Below, piece after piece: positions 26,518-35,093 of a stretch of 62,463 bases of DNA; position 1 is the first letter of the stretch, and every line of letters begins with the position of its first letter. Made by a program: the position numbers and the translations under genes. The notes beneath the pieces are model-generated. The model saw only the letters and a program-made list of their open reading frames with translations. It was not told the origin of the DNA and did not search any database. Location of the stretch: positions 92,456-154,918 of the forward strand of contig CADBKM010000001.1 of NCBI GenBank assembly GCA_902795265.1, written 5' to 3'. This DNA comes from an uncultured Eubacteriales bacterium. Its GTDB lineage: Bacteria; Bacillota; Clostridia; Peptostreptococcales; Anaerovoracaceae.

Positions 26518-28293
26518 ATGTCAAGAACAGAACGAAACAAAAGAATTGAAGAAAAACTAAAGCGCACCTCACGTCTTCGTTTAGCGATAGACTGTGTGGT
26601 GATTTTTACGTGTCTTGCTGCGGCTCTAATATACGTGGGCACTCAAAACACCATTACGCCTGAGCCGGAATACGTCTATGCGGGCGGCACATCAAAAGAT
26701 GTACCGGTATATCTTATCGGTATACCTATTGAGGAGGATGAAGACTCTGAAGGGGAAGAAGCGGAGACGGCCGGCGGCGGGTCAGTGCAGGCTGTCAGCG
26801 TGGGAACGATCACCCGCGGAACTACAGTTAAGAAGACACTTGATTCAAAAGAACTTGATGGGGTCAGGTACTGGAAAGTCGAGCACACGGGGCTGCAGAA
26901 TCCGGAAGAGCTATACATGGACGAGAGCAATCTGGTCCCTGCAGCGGATATGATAGTGCGCGAGACTGAGGTGTATGTCAGGACTCCCGTAACCATATAT
27001 TCCGAAGCGGAAGGGCCGGCGATAGCTTCCTTCGCACCGAAAGGGACCTGCCTGAAAGTAGCGGGCTACGACAAACTGCTTACCGACGGTTCCGTGCATA
27101 AATACAAGGTGGAATACACTGATAAAAAGGACGAAACTGCCGAAGGCTATGTCTATGGCAAATATCTTACCGATACACAGGAAAAGGCAGATGCCGTATA
27201 CAAAAAGAACGGCATTTATAAAAAAGTAAAAAAGGATAAATACTCATTCAACCTGTACGGAGGCAAGGCTAAGAATCTCGATTATTATCCGTACGAGAAG
27301 CCTGTGATAGAGGGCAATGAGTTCTGTGCCGATGCCAGAGCCATGTACCTTAATTGTGTAGCAGCAACAAATCCCGATCAGTATATTAAGCTAATTAAAA
27401 AGACTGACTGCAACGCAGTCGTGATAGATATCAAGGATGGCGTGCTTGCATGGCCGGCTAAGACCGCGAAGGAATGGTCGCCGAAATCGTATAAAACGGC
27501 TTACACTTCCCGTAAAAAGTACAAAAAAGGCATAAACAAGCTGAAAGATACAGGCGTTTACACAATAGGGCGCATCGTGGTTTTCAATGATCCGATCTAT
27601 GCAAAAGATCATCCTGAAGACTGCATCAAATACGGCGGAAGCGCTTACTGGCCAAGCGCATACTCCCGTGATGTATGGGAGTATAACGTAAGGCTCGCTC
27701 AGGAGGCGGTAAAAGAGTTCGGCTTTGACGAGATACAGTTCGATTACGTAAGATTCCCTGAGAATTCATACGAGATGTCAAAGAGCGGCAAGGCGAACTT
27801 CAGGAACACCTATGATGAAGAAAAAGGGCAGGCAGTGCAGAACTTCTGCTTCTACGCGGCTGACCAGATCCATGAGGCCGGAGCGTATTTCTCGGTAGAT
27901 GTCTTCGGAGAGTGCGCTTACGGATATATGACAGCTTACGGTCAGTACTGGCCGGGAATTTCAAATATCGTTGATGCCATAAGCGCCATGCCGTACACAG
28001 ACCATATGGGAGGAGGGGACAGTACCTGGAAGAATCCTTATGCCACAATGAAGAACTGGGGCAAGAAGGCTAAGAAGAGACAGGATTACCTCGAAAACCC
28101 TGCAGCTGCCCGCACATGGATAACAGGATACAATACGCCGTACTGGGATCCGGTCGTGAATTATGGCAAAAAAGAGCTGAAAGCACAGATCAAAGGCCTC
28201 AAAGACGCGGGCCTTGAAGGCGGCTTCATACCTTGGAACGCATACAACGATCTCGGTAAATACAAACAATATAAAGATATCTGGAACAAATAA
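26518..28293 (+). CDS. Putative glycoside hydrolase (COG1306 / DUF4015), membrane-anchored
   Basis: About 591 residues. A basic N-terminus is followed by one membrane span (about 23-41, LAIDCVVIFTCLAAALIYVG), so the bulk is extracytoplasmic. Residues about 60-235 are acidic/Ser-Gly linker plus SH3-like repeats. The C-terminal DUF4015 (GHL-like TIM barrel) domain has NAVVIDIKDGVLAWP, GRIVVFNDPIYAKDHPE, FDEIQFDYVRFPE and YFSVDVFGECAYGY blocks, and ends PWNAYNDLGKY. Likely role is cleavage of a cell-surface or environmental polysaccharide; substrate unknown. ATG 26518 is preferred over TTG 26497, with GAAAGG as weak ribosome site. Confidence 0.85.
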   Translation: MSRTERNKRIEEKLKRTSRLRLAIDCVVIFTCLAAALIYVGTQNTITPEPEYVYAGGTSKDVPVYLIGIPIEEDEDSEGEEAETAGGGSVQAVSVGTITRGTTVKKTLDSKELDGVRYWKVEHTGLQNPEELYMDESNLVPAADMIVRETEVYVRTPVTIYSEAEGPAIASFAPKGTCLKVAGYDKLLTDGSVHKYKVEYTDKKDETAEGYVYGKYLTDTQEKADAVYKKNGIYKKVKKDKYSFNLYGGKAKNLDYYPYEKPVIEGNEFCADARAMYLNCVAATNPDQYIKLIKKTDCNAVVIDIKDGVLAWPAKTAKEWSPKSYKTAYTSRKKYKKGINKLKDTGVYTIGRIVVFNDPIYAKDHPEDCIKYGGSAYWPSAYSRDVWEYNVRLAQEAVKEFGFDEIQFDYVRFPENSYEMSKSGKANFRNTYDEEKGQAVQNFCFYAADQIHEAGAYFSVDVFGECAYGYMTAYGQYWPGISNIVDAISAMPYTDHMGGGDSTWKNPYATMKNWGKKAKKRQDYLENPAAARTWITGYNTPYWDPVVNYGKKELKAQIKGLKDAGLEGGFIPWNAYNDLGKYKQYKDIWNK

Positions 28294-28330
28294 ATCTGCG
28301 GAGATTATTTCTTAAAAGATATCGATGCAT

Positions 28331-28361
28331 AAAAAAGACTGCCTTGGCGGCAGTCTTTTTT
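28331..28361. terminator. Bidirectional terminator after the putative glycosidase
   Basis: Perfect 13-bp stem AAAAAAGACTGCC / GGCAGTCTTTTTT with a 5-base loop, between convergent genes. Confidence 0.92.
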
Positions 28362-28381
28362 AAGTTTTATGTGATAAGCGA

Positions 28382-30454
28382 CTAGATAGTCATTGCTACA
28401 TCCCATGCAGTCCAGATAACTTCTCTGAGAGCTCCCCACTTGACGCATGTTCCGCATCTGTGGAGGTGCTTGTTCTTGACGGAAGCGAACTGGTCATTTG
28501 GAACGAATCCGAGTCCGTTTACTACGCAGTCGCACTCTTCCTTCCAGGTCTCGCCTGTCTCGAAGTTCTTGATCATGCAGTAGCCGTCGCCGATCTCGGT
28601 GATGCTGCTTCTCAGATGAACAGGAACGTTCTTGAACGGCAGAGCCTCTCTCAGGAACGAGGAGTTAGCAAGGCATGTGCCAGGAGCTGTGATGAGGTCA
28701 TCCTGGAACTCAACGACTACAGGCTTCTTGCCGGCGAGTACTGCGTCATATGCAGCTTCGCAGGATGAAAGTCCGCCGCCGAGGAATACGATCTTCTTGT
28801 ACTCATCTTTCTTTGGTCCGATCAGGAGGTCTGTGAATGTAATAGCCTTATCGAATCCAGGAATGTTGAGAGCCTTAGGGAATGTACCAATCGATACGAT
28901 AACATCATCGTATGCCTTGAGGAGGGCGTTGATGTCTTTGATCTCTGTGTTGAGTCTTACGTCGATATCCCATTTCTTGAGCTCTCTCTCATACCACTTC
29001 ATGAGCTCTTTATCTGCATCCTTGAAGGACATTGCTGCTGCTGTGTTGTACAGACCGAACATCTTGTCGCTCTTCTCGAATACTACAGGCTGGTGGCCTC
29101 TCTTCTTAAGAACGAGAGCTGCTTCGAGTCCGCCGAAGCCGGCGCCGACTACAGCGACTTTCTTAGGCTTGCTTGCAGGAACGATCTTGTACTTGTTGTG
29201 CTGCATTGTCTGAGGTGTCAGAGCGCAGCGTGCAAGCTGGAGCGAGTCGAACAGAGGCTGTGTGTTAGCAGTGTGTTTCGACTTAGCAAAGTTGAAGCAA
29301 GCGTTGTGGCATCTGATGCAAGGCTTGATCTCTTCTTCGCGTCCTTCTCTGAGCTTTGTTACCCAGTCAGGGTCTACGAGGTTCTGGCGGGCAATGCCGA
29401 GAGCGTCGATCTTGCCTTCTTTGATCTTCTCTGCAGCGAACTTGATGTCCATCTTACCTGCGCATACAACAGGCTTGTCAGTGAAGTTCTTGATGTGAGC
29501 AACGTCTTCATAGTTGCAGTTGTCAGGCATGTAGACAGGTGGGTGAGCCCAGTACCATGCGTCATATGTACCGTTGTCGCAGTTGAACATGTCGTAACCT
29601 GCGTCGGAGAGGTACTTGATAGCCTTTTCGGATTCAGCCATGTCACGTCCGAACTCTTCGAATTCTTCGCCCGGCTGAGCGCCCTGGAGCCATCCCTTAG
29701 TCTTGGAAACAACTGAGTATCTGAGTGCAACAGGGAAGTCCTGTCCGCATTCTCTCTTAATAGCCTGTACGATCTCTACAGGGAATCTGAATCTGTTTTC
29801 GAATGATCCGCCGTACTGGTCTGTTCTGTAGTTCATGTTTGCGAGCGTGAACTGGTCGAGCAGGTATCCTTCGTGTACAGCGTGGATCTCAACACCGTCT
29901 ACTCCGGCGTCTTTGCACAGCTTAGCTGTCTTTGCGAAAGCCTCTACCATTTCGTGGATCTCTTCGATAGTCATCATTCTGGACTTGATCGAAGGATACC
30001 ATCTGTTAGGAGTCTCACCGGCAGAAGCACAGCAGTACTCGATGTCTACGAATGGCTTTGCAACAGCGCCGAATGCTTTGTTTTCGAGCATCTTTACGAA
30101 CATGTCGTTGATAGCCATCGAACGTCCGAATCCGCCTGCGAGCTGAATGAACAGCTTGGAACCTGTCTTGTGGAATTCAGGCATCCACTCAGCAAGATCC
30201 TTGAACATCTTCTTGTTCTGATAGAGCCATCTTCTGCCCATTGTGTCTCTTACGCACTGCATGCCCGGAAGCACCAGACCTACGCCGTCCTGTGCACGAC
30301 CGAGAATGTGGTGAGCAGCTTCCTTGTCGAAGTGGCAAGGCTCGAGCCATCCGAAGAGCGAAGTTCCGCCCATGGATGTCTGAACGATTCTGTTAGGAAT
30401 CTCAACATTGCCGATCTTCCAAGGAGTGAATAGAGGTTCATATTCCTTCTTCAT
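28382..30454 (-). CDS. FMN/FAD/Fe-S NADH:flavin oxidoreductase (BaiCD/BaiH/FadH-like)
   Basis: 690 residues. N-terminal Old Yellow Enzyme barrel (about 1-370) with PNRIVQTSMGG, GVEIHAVHEGYLLDQFTLANMNYRTDQYGGSFENR and LGIARQNLVDPDW. A 4Fe-4S site follows: CIRCHNAC plus a later RCALTP cysteine. The C-terminal FAD/NAD domain has KVAVVGAGFGGLEAALVLKKRGH and KIVFLGGGLSSCEAA. Homologues are 2,4-dienoyl-CoA reductase, bile-acid enzymes BaiCD/BaiH and aryl enoate reductases, all reducing activated C=C bonds. Which substrate applies here is unknown. It is a single gene with ribosome site GGGAGGG and a possible operator upstream (30524-30549). Confidence 0.92.
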   Translation of the reverse strand: MKKEYEPLFTPWKIGNVEIPNRIVQTSMGGTSLFGWLEPCHFDKEAAHHILGRAQDGVGLVLPGMQCVRDTMGRRWLYQNKKMFKDLAEWMPEFHKTGSKLFIQLAGGFGRSMAINDMFVKMLENKAFGAVAKPFVDIEYCCASAGETPNRWYPSIKSRMMTIEEIHEMVEAFAKTAKLCKDAGVDGVEIHAVHEGYLLDQFTLANMNYRTDQYGGSFENRFRFPVEIVQAIKRECGQDFPVALRYSVVSKTKGWLQGAQPGEEFEEFGRDMAESEKAIKYLSDAGYDMFNCDNGTYDAWYWAHPPVYMPDNCNYEDVAHIKNFTDKPVVCAGKMDIKFAAEKIKEGKIDALGIARQNLVDPDWVTKLREGREEEIKPCIRCHNACFNFAKSKHTANTQPLFDSLQLARCALTPQTMQHNKYKIVPASKPKKVAVVGAGFGGLEAALVLKKRGHQPVVFEKSDKMFGLYNTAAAMSFKDADKELMKWYERELKKWDIDVRLNTEIKDINALLKAYDDVIVSIGTFPKALNIPGFDKAITFTDLLIGPKKDEYKKIVFLGGGLSSCEAAYDAVLAGKKPVVVEFQDDLITAPGTCLANSSFLREALPFKNVPVHLRSSITEIGDGYCMIKNFETGETWKEECDCVVNGLGFVPNDQFASVKNKHLHRCGTCVKWGALREVIWTAWDVAMTI

Positions 30455-30523
30455 TTATCATCCCTCCCTAAGAATAAAATAATTGGCCTCATTTAGTTAG
30501 AAAATTGATGTAAGCACACCAAA

Positions 30524-30549
30524 GAAACTGGTTGTCTCATATCAGTTTC
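30524..30549. promoter_or_regulatory. Inverted repeat between the flavin reductase and nucleoside kinase genes
   Basis: GAAACTG-N12-CAGTTTC, perfect 7-bp arms, in the 181-base divergent gap. It lies about 70 bases upstream of the reductase start and is a candidate regulator site. Elsewhere in 30455-30635 there is an extended -10 TGGTAAAAT (about 30590) for the kinase gene and its ribosome site CAGGAGG. Confidence 0.4.
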
Positions 30550-30635
30550 ATTTTAATTCAAGGGGGTGTTATTAGTCAATTATATAGTGGTAAAATACAG
30601 ACATAAGGGACTGAGAAATACAGGAGGATAATGAT

Positions 30636-32123
30636 ATGGCAAGAGACTTTAAAATCAGAAATTTTACGGATGAAAGAGCATATCATAGTACCGCTATTCT
30701 GATATATCTTAAGGCCGTAAAGAGCGTATTTGAACACGCCGACGTAACTATAGGAAATTCGCTTAACCAGGGTTACTACAGTTACATAAATCTCGGCGGC
30801 GCGCAGCTTACTACGTCAGATATCCATAAAATAAGAGACAAGATGGAGAAGATAATCGCGCACGATACCGAGATAGTTATCGAACACGATACGGCAGAAC
30901 ACGCCGCAAAAAAGTGGAGATCTCTGGGGTACCCCGAAAAGGCTGAGATATTTGAATCCCGTCCGGCCGATGAGACCGTCGAGATCGCCGAGCTCCACAA
31001 CTACAGAAACTGCATGTATTCCAAGATGCTTCCGACATCGGGGTATATCAGCCGGTTCGATCTGAGACCGTACAGGCAAGGCCTGCTGCTCAGACTGCCT
31101 AATGCTCTCCACGACAATGAGATCCCGCCATACAGGGATGACGATAAGCTTTATGAAGCATATGCCGAGAGCAGACGCATGCGCAAATATACGGGCATCC
31201 ATTATCTGGCAGATATCAACAGAGAGGTCATGGCCGGAAACGCTGATAAGCTTATAAAGGACAGCGAATGGATGCAGGAGAGACAGCTCGAGGAATTTGC
31301 CGGAAGCATAGTGGAAAACCACAAAAAGGTGGTGCTGATCGCCGGGCCTTCGAGCAGCGGAAAAACTACCACGGCCAAGAGGCTCTGCGCTGAGCTTAAG
31401 AGGATCACAGGAGAAGATCCGCTGTATCTCGGAACTGATGACTATTTTGTTGAGAGAACTCAGACCCCGCTGGGACCTGACGGGAAGCCTGACTTTGAAG
31501 GGCTCGGAGCGTTAGATCTTAAACTCTTCAATCAGCAGATGGAAGACCTTCTGGCAGGCAAGGAAGTCGACATTCCGGAATTCGACTTTGTGAACGGCAC
31601 GAAAGTGTTCGGCAAGCGCATAACCACGCTGAAAGAGGGGCAGATCCTCGTGATAGAGGGGATCCACAGCCTTAATGAATTGCTTACGGAGAATATCCCC
31701 AGGGAAGACAAGTACAAGATATATATAAGTCCGCTGACACAGATTGGCATGGACAGGCACAACAGGTTATCCACTGCAGATGCCAGACTCCTTCGCCGCA
31801 TGGTGAGAGACAATCAGTTCAGAGGATATAATGCAGAGGCTACACTCGAGACATGGCCGAAAGTGCGGGCGGGGGAGAGCGTCAACGTATTCCCGTACAG
31901 CTCCTCGGCTGATGTCGTGTTCAACTCAAGCACTGTCTATGAGACTAATATGCTCAAGACCCTTGCGGAACCGCTGCTGCTTGCGATCCCTGAGTCGAGC
32001 GAGCAATATGCCGAGGCTCAGAGAATACTCACATTCATGAAGTATTTTGTAAAGATCGAATCGATGGATGCTGTTCCTGAGAACGCTATACTCAGGGAAT
32101 TCATCGGACCTAAAAAGAAATAG
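30636..32123 (+). CDS. Nucleoside (uridine-type) kinase with ThrRS-like N-terminal region
   Basis: 495 residues. C-terminal phosphoribulokinase/uridine kinase domain with Walker A GPSSSGKT (237-244), LGTDDYFV, LVIEGIHSLN and RRMVRDNQFRGYNAEATL. The N-terminal half resembles the threonyl-tRNA synthetase editing region found in this clostridial/spirochaete kinase family (YRNCMYSKMLPTSGYISRFDLRPYRQGLLLRLP). Most relatives carry an extra TGS domain and are longer (about 550), so the front may be shortened here. Likely reaction: ATP-dependent phosphorylation of uridine/cytidine. Ribosome site AGGAGGATAATGAT. Confidence 0.85.
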   Translation: MARDFKIRNFTDERAYHSTAILIYLKAVKSVFEHADVTIGNSLNQGYYSYINLGGAQLTTSDIHKIRDKMEKIIAHDTEIVIEHDTAEHAAKKWRSLGYPEKAEIFESRPADETVEIAELHNYRNCMYSKMLPTSGYISRFDLRPYRQGLLLRLPNALHDNEIPPYRDDDKLYEAYAESRRMRKYTGIHYLADINREVMAGNADKLIKDSEWMQERQLEEFAGSIVENHKKVVLIAGPSSSGKTTTAKRLCAELKRITGEDPLYLGTDDYFVERTQTPLGPDGKPDFEGLGALDLKLFNQQMEDLLAGKEVDIPEFDFVNGTKVFGKRITTLKEGQILVIEGIHSLNELLTENIPREDKYKIYISPLTQIGMDRHNRLSTADARLLRRMVRDNQFRGYNAEATLETWPKVRAGESVNVFPYSSSADVVFNSSTVYETNMLKTLAEPLLLAIPESSEQYAEAQRILTFMKYFVKIESMDAVPENAILREFIGPKKK

Positions 32124-32124
32124 T

Positions 32125-32158
32125 TGAATAATTATTAAACAGTATTTATAATTATTCA
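32125..32158. repeat. AT-rich inverted repeat upstream of the NhaC gene
   Basis: TGAATAATTAT and ATAATTATTCA, perfect 11-bp arms with 12 bases between, directly after the kinase stop. No U run follows, so it is not a usual terminator. It lies upstream of a plausible promoter (TTGTAA, 16 bases, TATTAT) for the antiporter. Confidence 0.6.
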
Positions 32159-32254
32159 CGTCTTGTTGTAATCTTGTCAAAATAGTGTATTATTGTGGTT
32201 AAGGGACACAATATATGATACTGAAACAGGTTATATTGAAAGGTAAATCAAAAC

Positions 32255-33697
32255 ATGAAGAATATTTTTACTGAAGAACGTGAAATCAAAAGGCCTACCA
32301 TATGGCACGCGCTTATTTCGTTGCTGGGGCTGATCGCGGTCATGATGATCGGTATCGTCGGATTCGGTGCTGATCCTCATATTCCGATGTTCATCGGAGT
32401 CATTATAACGACGATCGTCAGCATGACACTCGGATATAAGTGGTCTGACATTGAGGGAATGATGATCGACGGTATATCCAAGGCCATGCAGTCAATGCTT
32501 ATCCTGGCCATCGTAGGAATGATGGTAGGAGCGTGGCTGATCTCCGGAACGATCCCTTCGATGATCTACTACGGACTCAAGCTGCTGTCGCCAAAGATCT
32601 TCCTGATCGCCGCAGTTCTCATATGCTCGATAACTTCTCTGGCAACAGGAACTTCATGGGGCACCATGGGCACTATGGGACTTGCACTTATCGGTATCGG
32701 TGCGGGACTCGGAATGCCGATTGGCCCGACTGCCGGAGCAGTTATCTCGGGAGCATACTTCGGAGATAAACTCTCGCCGCTTTCGGACACGACAAACCTT
32801 GCGCCTGCTATGGCCGGAACTGACGTATTTACACACGTCAAATACATGCTGAAGTCCACACTCGTCGCATATGCGATCGCGCTCGTGTTCTTCGGTGTTT
32901 ACGGATTCATGCATGCATCTTCGGGCACTGTAGACAGCTCACAGGCTACAGTGATCATGGAAGGCATCAGGAACAACTTCAATATCAACCCGTTACTGCT
33001 GCTGCCTCCACTGGTAGTAATACTTGCTATCGCGCTCAAGATCCCTGCTATTCCGGGAATCACGCTGGGATTCATCACTGCTCTCATACTTGCGCCTATC
33101 TTCCAGGACGGAGTGACTGTCGGCTCGCTGCTCGACGTTTCCCTTAACGGATTCGTCTGCGAGACAGAGCTTGAATCGCTGAACGATCTTCTTTCGTCAG
33201 GCGGACTTCTGAGCATGGCATTCTCGATTCTCATGGTAATGATAGCAATGATGTTCGGAGGCATCATGGAAGGAACCCGCCAGATGGAGGTCATCATTGA
33301 GGCCATCCTGAAGGTAGTCAAGGGACCTGCTGCTCTCGTCGGAGCTACAGAGTTCACCTGCATATTTGCCAACGCCATCATGGCAGAGCAGTACATTTCG
33401 ATCCTGATCCCTGGCCGCATGTTCGCTCCAGCTTACAGAGAAAAGGGGATCCATCCGAAGAGCCTGTCCAACGCGCTTGAGTCAGCAGGTACAGTAACAT
33501 CGTGTCTGATACCTTGGAACACATGCGGAGTATTCATCGCATCCAATCTCGGTGTGCTCTGGTCACAGTACGCTCCATGGGCAGTCTTCAACTACACAAT
33601 GCCGATCGTCTGCCTGATCATGGCATTCTTAGGCATCACAGTCACAAAGATGACTCCTGAAGAGCAGGCAAAGGCTGACAGAGGAGAGCTCGTATGA
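32255..33697 (+). CDS. NhaC family Na+/H+ antiporter
   Basis: 480 residues, about 12 spans, inner membrane. NhaC-family blocks: ATGTSWGTMGTMGLALIGIG, PTAGAVISGAYFGDKLSPLSDTTNLAPA (the conserved GDxxSPxSDTT motif) and NALESAGTVTSCLIPWNTCGVFIASNLGV near the end. The family exchanges Na+ for H+, or malate/lactate in some members. Ribosome site GAAAGG. The stop overlaps the next gene by 4 bases, so the small membrane protein downstream is probably co-produced. Confidence 0.93.
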   Translation: MKNIFTEEREIKRPTIWHALISLLGLIAVMMIGIVGFGADPHIPMFIGVIITTIVSMTLGYKWSDIEGMMIDGISKAMQSMLILAIVGMMVGAWLISGTIPSMIYYGLKLLSPKIFLIAAVLICSITSLATGTSWGTMGTMGLALIGIGAGLGMPIGPTAGAVISGAYFGDKLSPLSDTTNLAPAMAGTDVFTHVKYMLKSTLVAYAIALVFFGVYGFMHASSGTVDSSQATVIMEGIRNNFNINPLLLLPPLVVILAIALKIPAIPGITLGFITALILAPIFQDGVTVGSLLDVSLNGFVCETELESLNDLLSSGGLLSMAFSILMVMIAMMFGGIMEGTRQMEVIIEAILKVVKGPAALVGATEFTCIFANAIMAEQYISILIPGRMFAPAYREKGIHPKSLSNALESAGTVTSCLIPWNTCGVFIASNLGVLWSQYAPWAVFNYTMPIVCLIMAFLGITVTKMTPEEQAKADRGELV

Positions 33698-34080
33698 CAA
33701 ACAATAAAAAGGGCGGGGCTAAACTATATGCTTTACTTGCACTGGCTGCCGTTATCGTTTTAGCGGTGGTCTGGAGGATAGTAAAGCTCAACTGGACACG
33801 TTTCAAGGCCGAAACGGACTATGCTTTTTCAATAATCTCGATCGTTGCTGTCGCTGTGCTGATCATCATATTCCTCATATGGTTCAGCATCAGAAGAGCC
33901 AGACGCAAAAGAGAAAAAGAAAGAGCAAGGCTCGAGAAAGAAAGGCTTGAAGCGGAGTGTATCGCTGCCGGCGGCAAACCGAGCACGCTGGGCAACGGAA
34001 AGCTCGAAATGTCGGATGTAAGTGAAGTCGCGGGCAAGGCGATCGAAAAGGTGGACGAGTTCGTTCAGAAGGGTGAGTGA
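33694..34080 (+). CDS. Small two-span membrane protein coupled to NhaC
   Basis: 128 residues, no recognised family. Two hydrophobic spans (about 11-29 and 44-66) are followed by a strongly charged helix (RRARRKREKERARLEKERLEAE) and a soluble tail ending DEFVQKGE. Starts in the NhaC stop codon (ATGA). It may be an accessory or regulatory subunit of the antiporter; this is inferred from overlap only. Confidence 0.75.
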   Translation: MTNNKKGGAKLYALLALAAVIVLAVVWRIVKLNWTRFKAETDYAFSIISIVAVAVLIIIFLIWFSIRRARRKREKERARLEKERLEAECIAAGGKPSTLGNGKLEMSDVSEVAGKAIEKVDEFVQKGE

Positions 34081-34087
34081 GACGTCT

Positions 34088-34804
34088 ATGTCTAACATAT
34101 TTATAACAGGCGGATCGCGCGGAATCGGAGCTGAGGCGGTAAGGCAGTTCACCGCGGCCGGGCACAAGGTGGCTTTTACCTATCACCGGTCCGAGATAGC
34201 TGCGGATCAGCTCAGGCAGGAGACCGGAGCGATTCCCGTAAGATGCGACGTAAAGCATCACGATTCAGTAAAGATCGCAGTTGATAAGGCAACTGCGGCT
34301 CTCGGACATATCGATGTGCTCATATGCAACGCTGCCATAGCAGATTACGACCTCATAACCACCATAGACATAAGCCGGTGGGAGGAAGTAATAAATACGG
34401 ATCTCAACGGAGTGTTCTACTGCATCAGATACGCACTTCCGACTATGATAAGCCGCAAGAGCGGATGCATAATCACGGTGGGGTCAATGTGGGGCGAGAT
34501 CGGAGCTTCATGTGAAATAGCTTACTCTGCGGCAAAAGCCGGAGTGATCGGCCTTACAAAGGCTCTCGCGAAAGAAGTGGGGCCGTCAGGCATAAGAGTC
34601 AACTGTGTATCGCCGGGCATGATAGATACCGACATGAACGCATCCGTCAGCGAAGAGGCTGAAGCTGCGATCGTTGAAGAGACTCCGCTGTGCAGAACAG
34701 GGGACCCTGCCGATGTCGCGAAGGCTATGCTGTTCCTTGCTTCAGATGATGCATCCTTTATTACAGGACAGGTGATAAGTGTTAACGGAGGTCTTGTAAT
34801 ATAG
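34088..34804 (+). CDS. Short-chain dehydrogenase/reductase (FabG-like)
   Basis: About 238 residues, classical SDR. Cofactor motif TGGSRGIGAEA at the N-terminus, NAAIADYDLI (the NAAG-like motif), catalytic Ser in GSMWGEIG, and YSAAK (Tyr/Lys pair), followed by INVNCVSPGMIDTDM-type sequence. Typical reaction: NADPH-dependent reduction of 3-oxoacyl-ACP or related ketones. The ATG at 34088 is chosen because the Rossmann motif begins six residues later; longer in-frame versions overlap the upstream gene. Follows the NhaC pair by 7 bases and is the last gene before a terminator. Confidence 0.9.
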   Translation: MSNIFITGGSRGIGAEAVRQFTAAGHKVAFTYHRSEIAADQLRQETGAIPVRCDVKHHDSVKIAVDKATAALGHIDVLICNAAIADYDLITTIDISRWEEVINTDLNGVFYCIRYALPTMISRKSGCIITVGSMWGEIGASCEIAYSAAKAGVIGLTKALAKEVGPSGIRVNCVSPGMIDTDMNASVSEEAEAAIVEETPLCRTGDPADVAKAMLFLASDDASFITGQVISVNGGLVI

Positions 34805-34856
34805 GCAAAACCACATATTGTGGCGGTCCTGAGGCAGTGACACAAGGTTAAAAAAT

Positions 34857-34872
34857 GTAAAGAAATCTTTAC
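34857..34872. promoter_or_regulatory. Palindrome GTAAAG-N4-CTTTAC, copy 1
   Basis: Perfect 6-bp arms (GTAAAG AAAT CTTTAC). A second copy with the same arms and spacing lies at 34948-34963, and a half site GTAAAG at 34892-34897. Together they flank the terminator upstream of mraZ. Candidate operator for an unidentified regulator. Confidence 0.5.
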
Positions 34873-34893
34873 CTATATATAGTAAAAAAATGT

Positions 34894-34926
34894 AAAGCAG
34901 ACACTACATATTGTGCCTGCTTTTTA
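34894..34926 (+). terminator. Terminator after the SDR gene
   Basis: AAAGCAG-a-CAC / GTG-c-CTGCTTT hairpin followed by TTATTTTT. Confidence 0.75.
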
Positions 34927-34947
34927 TTTTTCCTAAAAAATGGCTTT

Positions 34948-34963
34948 GTAAAGGCAACTTTAC
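34948..34963. promoter_or_regulatory. Palindrome GTAAAG-N4-CTTTAC, copy 2
   Basis: GTAAAG GCAA CTTTAC, same arms and spacing as copy 1, 91 bases on, about 130 bases ahead of mraZ. The CTTTACA end overlaps a possible -35 TTTACA. Confidence 0.5.
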
Positions 34964-35014
34964 ACAAAAAAGTGGGGAAATCATAACAAAAAATAAGATT
35001 TTCATTTGGCAAAG

Positions 35015-35029
35015 TGGGGAAAAGTGGGG
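35015..35029 (+). promoter_or_regulatory. MraZ box (autoregulatory operator)
   Basis: Two direct repeats TGGGG with a 10-base period (TGGGG AAAAG TGGGG), plus an isolated GTGGGG at 34972-34977. MraZ binds direct TGGG-type repeats spaced by five bases upstream of its own gene. A TTGACA at 35040-35045 follows the boxes. The ribosome site for mraZ is weak. Confidence 0.75.
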
Positions 35030-35093
35030 TAAAATCAACTTGACAAAACAGCTGTAAAAATCAAAACAGAGGCCGCAAAGCCTTGAAAAATCA

